Assembly: GCF_013002715.1 (NCBI RefSeq)
Contig: NZ_JABENB010000003.1
Location: 617,472-681,471, forward strand
Length of the DNA stretch: 64,000 bases
Reading direction: 5' to 3'
Source: Flexivirga aerilata
GTDB taxonomy: Bacteria > Actinomycetota > Actinomycetes > Actinomycetales > Dermatophilaceae
Part shown: piece by piece, positions 1 through 14,688 of the stretch
How positions within the stretch are numbered: position 1 is the first letter of the stretch
Layout of the letters: each line of letters begins with the position of its first letter
Made by a program: the position numbers and the translations under genes
The notes under the pieces: model-generated
The model's input: the letters and a program-made list of their open reading frames with translations, nothing else
The model's database searches: none
What the model was told of the DNA's origin: nothing

Positions 1-150
1 GATCGCGGAGAGGTCACCGCCGCGCCCGAGGCGCAGCAACTCGTGCCCGAACCCGCAACATCCCGAGGCGCCGATGACCGGGGTGCGCAGCGCCAGCCCA
101 CCGGCGTTGACCGTCAGATCGACTGGTGCAGAGGCGGATTGGGCCGTCAC
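1..150 (-). CDS. pyrD: Dihydroorotate dehydrogenase PyrD, N-terminal 50 codons (cut by window edge)
   Basis: Oxidises dihydroorotate to orotate, the fourth step of UMP synthesis. Only the first 50 codons are inside the window. Reading from a GTG at 150-148 the protein starts VTAQSASAPVDLTV, followed by a glycine-rich GASGCCGFGHE segment. That segment corresponds to the P-A-S-G-x-x-G-x-G-x-E region at the front of class 1 PyrD proteins. The start overlaps the pyrK stop as GTGA (147-150). A pyrK partner directly upstream indicates the class 1B, NAD-linked enzyme rather than the membrane quinone-linked class 2 type. This is the last visible gene of the pyr operon; pyrF may follow outside the window. 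Confidence 0.85.
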   Translation of the reverse strand, partial: MTAQSASAPVDLTVNAGGLALRTPVIGASGCCGFGHELLRLGRGGDLSAI

Positions 151-983
151 CGCGCGCCTTCCCACAGCTCCGACACATAGCGATCCCACTGCACCAGATC
201 ACCGCGTATGACGGCACCTTCGGTGCAGCAGCGAATCGTGCGACCGATGCCGTCCGATCCGGTCACCGGCACCTCGCAACTGCCGCACAGCCCGGTGCCG
301 CACGGCATCGCCTCGTCGAGCAGCGCCTGCACGGTGACCCCGAACGGCCGGGCCACCTCGACGACCGCGGACAGCTCGGCGGCGCGAGCCGCGGCATACA
401 CCACGGAGATCTCGGTCGCCCGCAGCGTGCGCTGCAGCTCGTCGCGCAGCACGGGCAGCAGACCGCTCGGGCCGGGAGTCACCACCGACACCGTCCCGAT
501 CACCCGCCGTGCCTCGATGACCCCGACCAGGTGGCGGTCGGTCTCGCCCGCGAGCATCAGCTCCACCCGGCAGCCGCGATCGCGCAGCGCGGTCGACAGC
601 CAGCCGAGCGGCGCGGCGGACGCGCCCACCCCGAGCACCATCGCGTCGACGCCGTGTGCCGGCAGCGGAAAGGCCCGGCCGAGCGGCCCGATCACGTCCA
701 CCTCGTCGTGCACCCGCAGACCCGCGAGCCAGCGCATCCCGGCATCCCGCGCGGGATCGACCACCACCTCGATGGTGCCGCCGTAGGTGCCGCTCGGGGT
801 GATCGCCGCGAGCGGCAGCGTGCGTCGCCCGACCAACGCCGACGTGCGGCCGCCGACGGCGAACGAGGCGAGCTGCCCGGGCCGGGCCCGGTCTGCCAGC
901 TCCGGCACCACGATCGTGTGATGCTGGAAGGCGCCCATCCGCCGGCTCGCGATCAGCTCACCGCGCGCCTCGACCACCGTCAT
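147..983 (-). CDS. pyrK: Dihydroorotate dehydrogenase electron transfer subunit PyrK (FAD, 2Fe-2S)
   Basis: 278 residues. PyrK carries electrons from PyrD through FAD and a 2Fe-2S cluster to NAD+. The ferredoxin-reductase fold is visible: an FAD-binding N-terminal half, then a nucleotide-binding half with a glycine-rich GVGASAAPLG. A C-terminal cluster motif CGTGLCGSC is followed by RCC, placing likely ligands near C228, C233, C236 and C252 or C253. The ATG at 983-981 lies 7 bases after the carB stop, and the following pyrD overlaps the stop by 4 bases. I chose this start because it fits the operon spacing and the family N-terminus; upstream codons are antisense-like carB sequence. Confidence 0.88.
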   Translation of the reverse strand: MTVVEARGELIASRRMGAFQHHTIVVPELADRARPGQLASFAVGGRTSALVGRRTLPLAAITPSGTYGGTIEVVVDPARDAGMRWLAGLRVHDEVDVIGPLGRAFPLPAHGVDAMVLGVGASAAPLGWLSTALRDRGCRVELMLAGETDRHLVGVIEARRVIGTVSVVTPGPSGLLPVLRDELQRTLRATEISVVYAAARAAELSAVVEVARPFGVTVQALLDEAMPCGTGLCGSCEVPVTGSDGIGRTIRCCTEGAVIRGDLVQWDRYVSELWEGAR

Positions 984-990
984 CGCCGGC

Positions 991-4296
<3,306 letters not shown>

Positions 4297-4297
4297 G

Positions 4298-5467
4298 TCA
4301 GTTCTTCTCCATCAGTTCCACGAAACGATCGAACAGGTATGCCGCGTCGTGCGGACCGGCCGCGGCCTCCGGGTGGTACTGCACCGAGAACGCCGGCAGG
4401 TCAAGGCATTCCAGCCCCTCCACGACGTCGTCGTTGAGGCCGATGTGCGACACGCGCACGCGTCCGAAGGAGGCATCCGCCGGCGCCGTGACCGGCTCGC
4501 CGTCGCGCGGCGCGTCGACTGCGAAGCCATGGTTGTGCGCGGTGATCTCGACCTTGCCGGTCTTGCGGTCCAGCACCGGCTGGTTGATGCCGCGGTGGCC
4601 GTACTTCAGCTTGTAGGTGCCGAAACCCAGTGCGCGGCCCAGCAATTGGTTGCCGAAGCAGATGCCGAAGAACGGCACCTTCGCCGCGAGCACCTCCCGC
4701 AACACCTCCACCTGGGGCGCGGTCGCCGGGTCGCCGGGACCGTTGGAGAAGAAGACGCCGTCCGGCTGCACCGCGCGGATCGTCTCGAAGCTGCTGTCGG
4801 CGGGCAGCACGTGCACCTCGATGCCGTGCTGCGCCATCAGGTGCGGGGTCATGCCCTTGATCCCGAGGTCGAGCGCAGCCACGGTGAAGCGCTTCTCCCC
4901 TTGCGCCGGTATGACGTAGGCCTCGCTCGTGCTCACCTGCGAGGCGAGCTCAGAGCCGGCCATCACCGGCTGGTCCTGCACCCGCTGCACGAGATCGGTT
5001 GCGGCGGCTGCGGATCCGGAGAAGATGCCGACGCGCATCGCCCCGCGTTCGCGCAGGTGCCGGGTGAGCGCCCGGGTGTCGATGCCACTGATCCCGACGA
5101 CGCCCTGCTCGACCAGGTCGTCCTCGAGGGTGCGGGTGGCGCGCCAGTTGGACGGGCGCAGCGCAGGGTCGCGCACGACATACCCACTGACCCAGATCTT
5201 GCGGGACTCCCGGTCCTCGTCGTTGACGCCGGTGTTGCCGACGTGCGGCGCGGTCATCACCACGACCTGGCGGTGGTAGCTGGGGTCGGTGAGGGTCTCC
5301 TGATAGCCGGTCATCCCGGTGGAGAACACCGCCTCGCCGAAGGTCTCGCCGGTCGCGCCGTAGGACTGGCCTCGGAAGGTCGTGCCGTCCTCCAGCACCA
5401 GCGTCGCGGGCTCACGCCCCGTGAGCGGGTCGGTGGCCAGAGTGGCGTCGCGAGTGGGGGTTGTCAT
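4298..5467 (-). CDS. carA: Carbamoyl-phosphate synthase small (glutaminase) subunit
   Basis: 389 residues. Hydrolyses glutamine and channels ammonia to CarB. The N-terminal CarA domain begins [17 protein letters not shown]. The C-terminal class I amidotransferase domain has the nucleophile cysteine in [13 protein letters not shown] and the histidine in YHPEA near the end. The ATG at 5467-5465 overlaps the pyrC stop as ATGA and has an AGGAGG ten bases upstream inside pyrC. A longer reading frame upstream starts inside pyrC and is not supported by homology. Followed by carB after 1 base. Confidence 0.97.
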   Translation of the reverse strand: MTTPTRDATLATDPLTGREPATLVLEDGTTFRGQSYGATGETFGEAVFSTGMTGYQETLTDPSYHRQVVVMTAPHVGNTGVNDEDRESRKIWVSGYVVRDPALRPSNWRATRTLEDDLVEQGVVGISGIDTRALTRHLRERGAMRVGIFSGSAAAATDLVQRVQDQPVMAGSELASQVSTSEAYVIPAQGEKRFTVAALDLGIKGMTPHLMAQHGIEVHVLPADSSFETIRAVQPDGVFFSNGPGDPATAPQVEVLREVLAAKVPFFGICFGNQLLGRALGFGTYKLKYGHRGINQPVLDRKTGKVEITAHNHGFAVDAPRDGEPVTAPADASFGRVRVSHIGLNDDVVEGLECLDLPAFSVQYHPEAAAGPHDAAYLFDRFVELMEKN

Positions 5468-6779
5468 GCGGTGATTACCTCCTGGTCGAGCAGGGTGGCG
5501 CGTCCGCGCAGGAAGGTCGCCTGCACCTGGCCGATGAGCTTCTCGCCGTGCCACGGGTTGTTACGGGACAGCGAATGTGACTGTGCTGCATCGACTTCCA
5601 CCGTCGCACTGGGGTCGATGAGCGTGAGGTTTGCCGGTTCGCCGACGGCGAGCGGCCGGCCGTGCCCGGCGAGGCCGGCGATCTCCGCCGGGCGGACGGA
5701 CATCGCATCGGCCACCTGCTGCCAGGTCATCAGACCGGGCTGCACCATGACGGTATTGACGACCTGCAGCGCCTGCTCCAGCCCGAGCATCCCGAACGCC
5801 GCCTCGGCGAAGGCGTGCTCCTTGTCGTGCCGGGCGTGCGGTGCGTGATCGGTGGCGACCGCGTCGATCGTGCCGTCCGCCAACGCCGTGCGCAGCTGTT
5901 CAATGTCCTCGTCGGGACGCAGCGGCGGGTTGACCTTGTAGGTCGGGTCGTAGTCCTCGAGGCGGGACGTCGAGAGCATCAGGTGGTGCGGGGTGACCTC
6001 GGCGGTGACCGCGGTGCCCTGCGCCTTCGCCCAGCGGATCACCTCGACCGAGCCTGCGGTGGAGACGTGCGCGATGTGCACGCGCGATCCGGTGTGCCGG
6101 GCGAGCATGATGTCGCGGGCGACGATCACGTCCTCCGCGACGCCCGGCCACCCGGGCAGTCCGAGCCGTCCGGACAACTCGCCCTCGTGGCAGCAGGCCG
6201 CGCCGTCGGCCAGCCGCGGCTCCTGCGCGTGCTGCGAGACGACCCCGCCGAACGCCTTGACGTATTCCAGCGCCCGGCGCATCAGCCGCGCGTCGTGCAC
6301 GCACTTGCCGTCGTCGGAGAAGACCCGCACCCCGGCACGGCTCCGCGCCATCAGGCCGAGCTCGGCCAGCGACTCACCGGCCAGGCCCTTGGACACCGCG
6401 CCGACCGGCTGCACGTCGACCAGCCCGCAGGCGCGCCCCAGATCGAAGACCCGCTCGGCGGCCTCGGCGGTGTCGGTGACCGGACTGGTGTTGGCCATCG
6501 CCAGCACCGCGGTGAAACCGCCCGCCGCTGCGGCGGCCGAGCCGGTCGACACCGTCTCGGCGTCCTCCCGTCCCGGCTCGCGCAGATGGGTGTGCAGGTC
6601 CACCAGGCCCGGCAGCGCGACCAGCCCGTCGGCGTCGACGACCGTCGCACCCTTCGGGGCGGCCTTGCCGACCGCGGCGAGCACGCCGTCCTTGATCAGC
6701 AGGTCCTGCCGTCCGCCGCCGACCAGATCGGCGCCCTTGATCAGGAATGTGTTGTGGTTGCTCATGCTCATGCTCATGC

Positions 6780-6783
<4 letters not shown>
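5464..6783 (-). CDS. pyrC: Dihydroorotase (class I type)
   Basis: 439 residues. Cyclises carbamoyl aspartate to dihydroorotate. The metal-binding LHTHLREPG lies near residue 60, MANTSPVTD about 35 residues later, and [13 protein letters not shown] near residue 320. This is the pattern of the long, zinc-dependent class I enzymes. The start is unusual: four exact ATGAGC hexamers give MSMSMSMS before the family sequence. The first ATG (6783-6781) overlaps the pyrB stop as ATGA and has GGGAGGGG seven bases upstream, so it is the best start. The other three ATGs are in frame and would give proteins 2, 4 or 6 residues shorter. The carA start overlaps the 3' end. Confidence 0.96.
6760..6783 (-). repeat. 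(ATGAGC)x4 microsatellite over the pyrC start codon
   Basis: On the minus strand ATGAGC is repeated four times without mismatch, beginning with the pyrC start codon that overlaps the pyrB stop. Slipped-strand change would alter copy number by whole codons (Met-Ser), so the frame would survive. Confidence 0.95.
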
Positions 6784-9134
<2,351 letters not shown>

Positions 9135-9138
9135 CCGG

Positions 9139-9621
9139 TCAGACGAGGGTCTGCTTGACCGCCGCGAGCTTGTTGAGCAGTCCGCCGACGAACTTCGGCG
9201 ACTGCTCGGTCGACAGCGCACCGGCCAGGCGCACCGCCTCGCTGATCACCACGGGATCGTCGATCTCGTCGTTGTAGATCAGCTCCCAGGCGGCGCCGCG
9301 CAGCAACGCGCGGTCGACCGACGGCATCCGGTCCAGCGGCCAGTCGCGGCTGTAGGTGGTGAGCGCCTCGTTGATCGCCACCCAGTTGCCGACCACGCCG
9401 CGCACGATCTGCACGGTGTAGTCGGGCAGCGGGGTCTGCGTCGTCGGCGCGGCGATGCGCTGCTCGAGCAGCGCGACGGCGTTGTCGCCGCGCTGCTCGG
9501 CCTCGAAGAGGATGTCGAGCGCCTTCTTGCGCGCCTTGCCGCGCGCCGACAGCTTCGACAGGTCGGCGCTGGTGCTGCTGACCAGCTCGTGCTGCTCGCC
9601 GCCGTCAGGGGCTGCGGGCAT
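9139..9621 (-). CDS. nusB: Transcription antitermination factor NusB
   Basis: 160 residues. NusB binds boxA RNA with NusE (S10) and supports antitermination of rRNA transcription. The helical NusB fold is recognisable: KLSARGKARKKALDILFEAEQRG near the front, then DRMPSVDRALLRGAAWELIY, then ISEAVRLAGALSTEQSPKFVGGLLNKLA at the end. There is an N-terminal extension of about 20 polar residues. ATG start 3 bases after the efp stop. The efp-nusB pair is a conserved actinobacterial order. Confidence 0.95.
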   Translation of the reverse strand: MPAAPDGGEQHELVSSTSADLSKLSARGKARKKALDILFEAEQRGDNAVALLEQRIAAPTTQTPLPDYTVQIVRGVVGNWVAINEALTTYSRDWPLDRMPSVDRALLRGAAWELIYNDEIDDPVVISEAVRLAGALSTEQSPKFVGGLLNKLAAVKQTLV

Positions 9622-9623
9622 GG

Positions 9624-10184
9624 TCAGCTGACCCGCCCGAGGTAGGAGCCGTCACGGGTGTCGACCTTGACCTTGGTGCCCTGCTCCAGGAAGAGCGGCA
9701 CCTGGATCTCGGCGCCGGTCTCGAGGGTCGCGGGCTTCGTGCCGCCCGAGGAGCGGTCGCCCTGCAGGCCCGGCTCGGTGTGGCTGATCTCGAGGACGAC
9801 CGAGGCCGGCAGCTCGACATAGAGGACCGTGCCGTCGTGCTGGGCGACGATCGCCTCCTGGTTCTCCAGCAGGAAGTTGGCGGCCTTGCCGACCGTGTCG
9901 GCCGGGATCGGCAGCTGGTCGTAGGTCTTGGTGTCCATGAAGACGAAGTCGTTGCCGTCCTTGTAGAGGTACTGCATGTCCGACCGGTCCACGTTGGCCG
10001 TCTCGACCTTGACGCCGGCGTTGAAGGTCTTGTCGACGACCTTGCCGGACAGCACGTTCTTCAGCTTGGTGCGCACGAACGCCGGGCCCTTGCCGGGCTT
10101 GACGTGCTGGAACTCCACCACGGACCACAACTGGCCGTCGATGTTGAGCACCATGCCGTTCTTCAGGTCGTTCGTGCTTGCCAC
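9624..10184 (-). CDS. efp: Translation elongation factor P
   Basis: 186 residues, standard length. EF-P relieves ribosome stalling at polyproline stretches. The family start [11 protein letters not shown] and the domain I loop [13 protein letters not shown], with a lysine at the tip, are present; domains II and III follow with a usual C-terminus. The start is GTG at 10184-10182, preceded by a purine-rich GAGAAGAGC. No epm-type modification gene is visible in the window. In many actinobacteria efp follows aroB directly; here about 4 kb of other genes lie between. Confidence 0.97.
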   Translation of the reverse strand: MASTNDLKNGMVLNIDGQLWSVVEFQHVKPGKGPAFVRTKLKNVLSGKVVDKTFNAGVKVETANVDRSDMQYLYKDGNDFVFMDTKTYDQLPIPADTVGKAANFLLENQEAIVAQHDGTVLYVELPASVVLEISHTEPGLQGDRSSGGTKPATLETGAEIQVPLFLEQGTKVKVDTRDGSYLGRVS

Positions 10185-10264
10185 GTTCGCTCTTCTCTTT
10201 CGTGTCGTTGCCGGTGGTGCGCGGGCACAGGCGACCCGCGGAAATCAAAGGGGTATGACGGCAC

Positions 10265-10270
10265 AGTCTA
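10265..10270 (-). promoter_or_regulatory. Candidate -10 (TAGACT) for efp-nusB
   Basis: TAGACT on the minus strand lies about 80 bases before the efp GTG and just after the macro-domain gene stop, so the transcript would have a leader of roughly 75 bases. No clear -35. Confidence 0.4.
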
Positions 10271-10293
10271 GCGGCCCGGCGCGCCGGCCCTGA

Positions 10294-10824
10294 TCACGCC
10301 GCCGCGAGCGCAGCCTCGAAGGCCTGCAGCGCGTCGCGGGAGAACAGCGCGAACGTCACCTCGGACACCTCCGACCCCGCCGGCGAGCCGGCCGCGGTGG
10401 CCCGGACGGTCCGGGCGGCGATGCGCGCCGCGTCGTCCATCGGCCAGCCGTAGATGCCGGCGGAGATCGCCGGGAAGGCGACGCTGCGAGCGCCCAGCTC
10501 ATCGGCGACCGCCAGTGAGTTGCGGTAGCAGTCGGCGAGCAGCGCCGACCGGTCCTGCCGCTTGGACCACACCGGCCCGACCGTGTGAATCACCCAGCGC
10601 GCGGGCAGCTTTCCGGCCGTGGTCGCGACCGCCTGCCCGGTCGGCAGTCCGTCGGGGAAGCGGTCGGCCCGCACCTGCTTGCACGCGGCGAGGATCTCCG
10701 GGCCACCCGCGCGGTGGATCGCGCCATCCACTCCCCCGCCGCCCATCAGCGACGAATTCGCAGCATTGACAATCGCATCCACATCGAGGGTGGTGATGTC
10801 GGCCTGAATCGCGGTCAGTCGCAT
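10294..10824 (-). CDS. Macro domain protein (O-acetyl-ADP-ribose deacetylase type)
   Basis: 176 residues, essentially one macro domain. MacroD/YmdB-type proteins hydrolyse O-acetyl-ADP-ribose or remove ADP-ribose from proteins. The ligand-binding landmarks are all present: [16 protein letters not shown] near residue 10, then [25 protein letters not shown], and the phosphate loop [10 protein letters not shown] chose the ATG at 10824 because the family sequence ([11 protein letters not shown]) begins there; longer frames only add arginine-rich shadow sequence. Divergent from the membrane-protein gene at 10863 with 38 bases between. Confidence 0.9.
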   Translation of the reverse strand: MRLTAIQADITTLDVDAIVNAANSSLMGGGGVDGAIHRAGGPEILAACKQVRADRFPDGLPTGQAVATTAGKLPARWVIHTVGPVWSKRQDRSALLADCYRNSLAVADELGARSVAFPAISAGIYGWPMDDAARIAARTVRATAAGSPAGSEVSEVTFALFSRDALQAFEAALAAA

Positions 10825-10862
10825 CTGCTCCACGCTACGCCGCTCCGGCACAATTGCCGCTT

Positions 10863-11930
10863 GTGAGCGCCGCCAGCCGATCCGACGCACCGTCGCCGAC
10901 GCGCGACCTCGGGCTCGACGCGGCGCGCGGCATCGCGATCGTCGCGATGGTCGTCGCGCACGCGGTGCCGTGGTTCGTCGCGCCGCAGCCGCTCCGGGCG
11001 ATCATCGGTCAGGTCAACGACCTGGCCTCGCCGCTGTTCGCGCTGGTGATGGGCGTCTCGGCGGGCCTGGTGGCGCGCAGGGTCGTCGCCGCGCGGGCGC
11101 CGAGATGGCCGACCGTGGCGCAGTTCGCGGTGCGCGCGGTGCTCCTGGTCGTCATCGGTGAACTGCTCGGCAAGATCAACATCTGGATCGCGGTCGTGCT
11201 GCAGCCGCTCGGCCTGACCGCGCTGATCGGTGCGTTCGTGATGTTCCTGCGGGTGCGCTACGTCGCGGTCCTCGCGGTCGTCCTCTGGCTGCTGCAGCTG
11301 CTCAACACCTACCCGGGCAACGAGCCGAACGACGCGAGCTGGCGGCATCCGGCGCACTGGCTGCACGTCTACGTCCTCAGTGACTCCCACTACCGGGTGA
11401 CCGGTCTGCTCCCGGTTTTCCTGCTCGGGCTGATCCTCGGCCGCGTCGGGCACTGCCGTCCACGCGTCCTGCGTGCGACCCTCGCGCTGGGGGTGGCCGC
11501 CGCGGCGGCCTGGGTGATCGGTCGCGCCCTGGGCTGGTCGACCTATCCCGGCCGCTTCGTCGACAACACCCACGACCTCGCGCTCAGTGCGATCGTCTTC
11601 GCGCTGGTCGGTATGGCGACAGCCGCCGCGCCACGCGCGGGCACCGTCATACGGGCTCTCATACGGACTCTGCTGCGGCCGGTCGCCACCATCGGCACCG
11701 TCGCGCTGTCGCTCTATGCCCTGCAGTTCGTGCTGATCAAGCTGCTGGTCCAGCACCCGGTCGGCTGGCTGCCCTACGGCTGGAAACCGGCCGTCGTCTT
11801 CATCGTGACGTGCCTGCTGATCGCATGGCTCTGGGCGCGGCTGATCGGCACCGGCCCGGTCGAGTGGGTGGTCAATCTGCTGAGCGGCCGGCGGCTCGTG
11901 CGTCGGCTCGGACAACGGGCCGCCGGGTAG
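10863..11930 (+). CDS. DUF1624/DUF418-like multi-pass membrane protein
   Basis: About 355 residues with roughly ten membrane segments. The N-terminus [23 protein letters not shown] and the following [18 protein letters not shown] are typical of the HGSNAT-like/DUF418 acyltransferase superfamily. It also has the late [13 protein letters not shown] helix. Substrate unknown. The start is uncertain: GTG at 10863 is preferred, and a TTG three codons upstream is possible. Divergent from the macro-domain gene; the glutamate-synthase-like gene follows 3 bases after its stop, so the two are likely co-transcribed. Two ATA isoleucine codons occur close together near 11650. Confidence 0.75.
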   Translation: MSAASRSDAPSPTRDLGLDAARGIAIVAMVVAHAVPWFVAPQPLRAIIGQVNDLASPLFALVMGVSAGLVARRVVAARAPRWPTVAQFAVRAVLLVVIGELLGKINIWIAVVLQPLGLTALIGAFVMFLRVRYVAVLAVVLWLLQLLNTYPGNEPNDASWRHPAHWLHVYVLSDSHYRVTGLLPVFLLGLILGRVGHCRPRVLRATLALGVAAAAAWVIGRALGWSTYPGRFVDNTHDLALSAIVFALVGMATAAAPRAGTVIRALIRTLLRPVATIGTVALSLYALQFVLIKLLVQHPVGWLPYGWKPAVVFIVTCLLIAWLWARLIGTGPVEWVVNLLSGRRLVRRLGQRAAG

Positions 11931-11933
11931 GGC

Positions 11934-13502
11934 ATGCTGCGAGACGTGAAGTCCTCGCGCATGGTGTCCCTGCTGCCGGTCCTCGCCGCCGGTGGTGTCG
12001 CAGCCCACGACCTGCTGCAGAAGAAGCACTCGCTGCTGCGCAACTTCCCGGTGCTCGGGCACGCGCGCTACGCGATCGAACGCCTCGGCCCGGAGCTGCG
12101 GCAGTACATCGTCGCGGGCAACGACGAGGAGCGGCCGTTCAGCCGCGACCAGCGCACCTGGATCTACGCCTCCTGCAAGGGCGAGAACAACTACGTCGGG
12201 TTCGGCACCGACAACGACGTGGAGAACTGCGAGGGCTACCCGATCATCAAGCACCGCACGTTCAGCGCGTCACCGCCGACGACCGCCCCGCACGGCGGCG
12301 AGGACGTGCGGCTGCCCAGCCCGAAGGTGCTCGGCGGCCCGCGCGGGCGGCGGCACGCGTTCCGGCCGTCGTCGGTGGTGAACGTCTCGGCGATGAGCTT
12401 CGGCTCGTTGTCGTCGCAGGCGATCGTGTCGATCAACAAGGGCGTCGCGCTCGCCGGTGCGTTGCACAACACCGGCGAAGGGGGACTCTCGCCATACCAC
12501 TGCAGCGGGGGTGACCTCATCTGGCAGATCGGCACCGGCTACTTCGGCTGCCGCGACGAGCACGGGCGCTTCGACCTGGCCCGGCTGAAGGCGACGATCG
12601 AGCGAGCACCCGTGCGGGCGTTGGAGATCAAGCTGTCGCAGGGCGCCAAACCCGGGCTCGGCGGGGTGCTCCCGGAGGCGAAGGTGACCGAGGAGATCGC
12701 GCAGATCCGCGGCGTGCCGCCCGGGCAGGACGTCATCTCGCCGTCGCGGCACTCGGCGTTCCACGACGTCGACAGCATGCTCGACTTCGTCGAGCTGCTC
12801 GCCGACGAGACCGGCCTGCCGGTCGGCATCAAGTCGGCGGTCGGCGACCTCGGCTTCTGGGAGGAGCTCGCCGACGCGATGGTGTCCGGTGACCGGGCCC
12901 CCGACTTCATCACGATCGACGGCGGCGAGGGCGGCACCGGCGCAGCTCCGCTCGTGTTCAGCGACGCGGTCGCGCTGCCGTTCTACGTCGGATTCACCCG
13001 CGTCTACTCGGTCTTCGCCCGCCGCGGACTCACCGACCGGGTCACCTTTATCGGCTCGGGCAAGCTCGGCCTGCCGCGGTCGGCGACGACCGCGTTTGCG
13101 CTCGGCGCCGACATGGTCAATGTCGCGCGCGAGGCGATGCTCGCGATCGGCTGCCTGCAGACCCAGAAGTGCCACACCGACCGCTGCCCCACCGGTGTCG
13201 CGACCCAGAACCGTTGGCTGACAAGGGGTTTGGACCCATCGCTGAAGTCAGTGCGACTCGCGCAATACCTCCAGGCGCTGCGCCGTGACCTTCTCAAAGT
13301 CAGCGAGGCCGTCGGCGTGCAGCACCCCGCGCTGATCGACCCCGACGACCTCGAACTCCTCTACGGACAACGCGTCGGTCGCCCGCTGCGCGAGGTCTAC
13401 GGGTATGACGCCGAATGGGGCCGCCTCGGCGAGCCACTGCGCCGCGAGGTCGCCGCACTCATGAGCGACGCACCCACCGGCGGCTCCACGCCGGTCGAGT
13501 AG
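11934..13502 (+). CDS. FMN-binding glutamate synthase family protein (GltB central/FMN domain only)
   Basis: 522 residues, the stand-alone form of the FMN barrel of glutamate synthase (YerD-like). A hydrophobic N-terminal stretch is followed by AMSFGSLSSQAI near residue 150, GGEGGTGAAP near residue 325 and the 3Fe-4S-type cysteine cluster CLQTQKCHTDRCPTGVATQ near residue 410. There is no glutaminase domain and no gltD neighbour, so the donor and physiological reaction are unknown. A GTG four codons downstream (11946) follows CATGCT by 7 bases and could be a leaderless start. The last residues TPVE and the stop are encoded by the first copy of the 29-bp repeat array. Confidence 0.88.
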   Translation: MLRDVKSSRMVSLLPVLAAGGVAAHDLLQKKHSLLRNFPVLGHARYAIERLGPELRQYIVAGNDEERPFSRDQRTWIYASCKGENNYVGFGTDNDVENCEGYPIIKHRTFSASPPTTAPHGGEDVRLPSPKVLGGPRGRRHAFRPSSVVNVSAMSFGSLSSQAIVSINKGVALAGALHNTGEGGLSPYHCSGGDLIWQIGTGYFGCRDEHGRFDLARLKATIERAPVRALEIKLSQGAKPGLGGVLPEAKVTEEIAQIRGVPPGQDVISPSRHSAFHDVDSMLDFVELLADETGLPVGIKSAVGDLGFWEELADAMVSGDRAPDFITIDGGEGGTGAAPLVFSDAVALPFYVGFTRVYSVFARRGLTDRVTFIGSGKLGLPRSATTAFALGADMVNVAREAMLAIGCLQTQKCHTDRCPTGVATQNRWLTRGLDPSLKSVRLAQYLQALRRDLLKVSEAVGVQHPALIDPDDLELLYGQRVGRPLREVYGYDAEWGRLGEPLRREVAALMSDAPTGGSTPVE

Positions 13503-14404
13503 AGCGAGTCCGCAGGCATGCTGGTCGAGTAGGGCGAGCCCGTCCCATGCTGGTCGAGTAGGGCGAGCCCGTCCCATGCTGGTCGAGTAGGGCGAGCCCG
13601 TCCCATGCCGGTCGAGTAGGGCGAGCCCCCTAGGGCGAGCCGCCCCACGCCGGTCGAGTAGGGCGAGCCTGTATCGAGACCCGCGCGCCTCGCCACAAAC
13701 ACCAGCTCCTTGCCCGGCCGGTCCGGCGCATCCCGCACCTGCTCCACCTCGAAACCATGCCGGGCCAGGTCGGCCTCGACCTCATCGCGGGTCCGGAAGC
13801 GCAGCGTCGACTCCGAGCGCAGGTGCTCGCCGTCGATCACCGTGCACCCCTCGAAGGTCACCAGCGGCAATTCGACGGCGGTCACTCGCATGCACGAGCT
13901 GTATGCCGAACCGTTCGGCAGGGTGCCCGCACTCGACTGCCCGTCCCACTCCTCCCAGGCCCGCGCTTCGGGGCGCCGGGTCTCCAGGACCAGCCAGCCG
14001 CCCGGCGCCAGGGCATCGTGCACCGCGTCGAGGGTCAGCGCCCAGTCCGCGTCGTCGACGAACACCTGGGCAACGTTGCCGGTCATCACCGCGAGGTCGG
14101 CAGCAACGTCGCGACCATGCAGCACGGTGGCGTCCCCGTGCAGCCAGATCACCCGGTCGGCGTGAGGCTTCGCCCGAGCCAGGTCGAGGGACGCGCCCGC
14201 CGGGTCCACCCCGACCACCTCGACACCGGCCGCGGCGAGCCGCACCGCGAAAGTCCCTGTGCCGCAACCGATGTCGACAACTCGTCGCGCGCCGAGTTCG
14301 GCCACGATCGCGGCGTAGACGTCGAGGTCGCTGCGATCGGGGTCCCAGAAGTCGTACCAGCGGGCCAGCCGCGGATCGGCGAAGCCGGCATCGGGTGGGC
14401 GCAT
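13397..14404 (-). CDS. Class I SAM-dependent methyltransferase with repeat-encoded C-terminal extension
   Basis: 335 residues as read. Residues 1-240 are an ordinary small-molecule type methyltransferase: VVDIGCGTGTFAVRLAAAG (SAM motif I) near residue 42, GVDPAGASLDLARAK (motif II), then a DGEHLRSESTLRFRTRDEV strand-helix region. The family ends at about KELVFVARR. From there the frame runs through the 29-bp repeat array (repeated GSPYST and similar) and into antisense of the glutamate-synthase-like gene, overlapping it by about 105 bases before a stop. The extension looks like repeat invasion with loss of the native stop rather than a functional domain. Substrate unknown. Confidence 0.75.
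   Translation of the reverse strand: MRPPDAGFADPRLARWYDFWDPDRSDLDVYAAIVAELGARRVVDIGCGTGTFAVRLAAAGVEVVGVDPAGASLDLARAKPHADRVIWLHGDATVLHGRDVAADLAVMTGNVAQVFVDDADWALTLDAVHDALAPGGWLVLETRRPEARAWEEWDGQSSAGTLPNGSAYSSCMRVTAVELPLVTFEGCTVIDGEHLRSESTLRFRTRDEVEADLARHGFEVEQVRDAPDRPGKELVFVARRAGLDTGSPYSTGVGRLALGGSPYSTGMGRARPTRPAWDGLALLDQHGTGSPYSTSMPADSLYSTGVEPPVGASLMSAATSRRSGSPRRPHSASYP
13491..13681. repeat. Six-copy REP-like array (GGTCGAGTAGGGCGAGCC units)
   Basis: Units start at 13491, 13521, 13550, 13579, 13608 and 13650. The three middle copies are identical with a 29-base period. The last copy ends in GTATCGAGACC, the partner arm of the same hairpin element seen singly at 23101-23148. The stop codon of the upstream gene (TAG) is part of copy one. 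There are no unique spacers, so this is not a CRISPR. Confidence 0.95.
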
Positions 14405-14537
14405 GGGCGCGACGCTAGCCCGGCGCCGCCGGCGACCCCAACCGATTTATCCCAGCGCACCCGAGGACTTATCCCGCCGCATCCGACCGGGCGACGCGGA
14501 CCGCACGCGGCATCGGCCGGCGGAACGGCATGCTCCC

Positions 14538-14592
14538 CGCCGCGATCCGCAACCTGGTTGCGCCCGCCGCAACCAGGTTGCGGATCGCGGCG
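14538..14592. repeat. Perfect 25-bp inverted repeat with 5-base loop
   Basis: Arms 14538-14562 and 14568-14592 are exact reverse complements; loop CCCGC. It lies between the methyltransferase start and the aroB stop, about 110 bases beyond aroB. No U-run follows on either strand, so if it terminates aroB transcription it is not a classical intrinsic terminator. The 14405-14537 stretch holds only two loose copies of a TTATCCC-containing segment and no gene that I can see. Confidence 0.85.
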
Positions 14593-14624
14593 AGCGAAGT
14601 CTCACTCCGACGACCCGGCGGCAG

Positions 14625-14688
14625 TCCGAGCGAGCGGCCATCCGAGTGGGCGGACATCCGAGCGAGCGGCCATCCGCTCGAGCCGCTA
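14625..14688. repeat. Four 16-bp tandem repeats (TCCGAGCGAGCGGCCA type)
   Basis: Copies begin at 14625, 14641, 14657 and 14673. Copies one and three are identical, copies two and four are degenerate. They fill the space between the 25-bp hairpin and the aroB stop. Confidence 0.85.

Noticed and set aside
10825..12254. Long minus-strand frame opposite the membrane protein and FMN enzyme
   Set aside because: No family resemblance, charged antisense composition, conflicts with two well-supported plus-strand genes.
13491..13681. Possible CRISPR array
   Set aside because: Repeats are contiguous with no unique spacers, units vary in length (29-42) and there are no cas genes.
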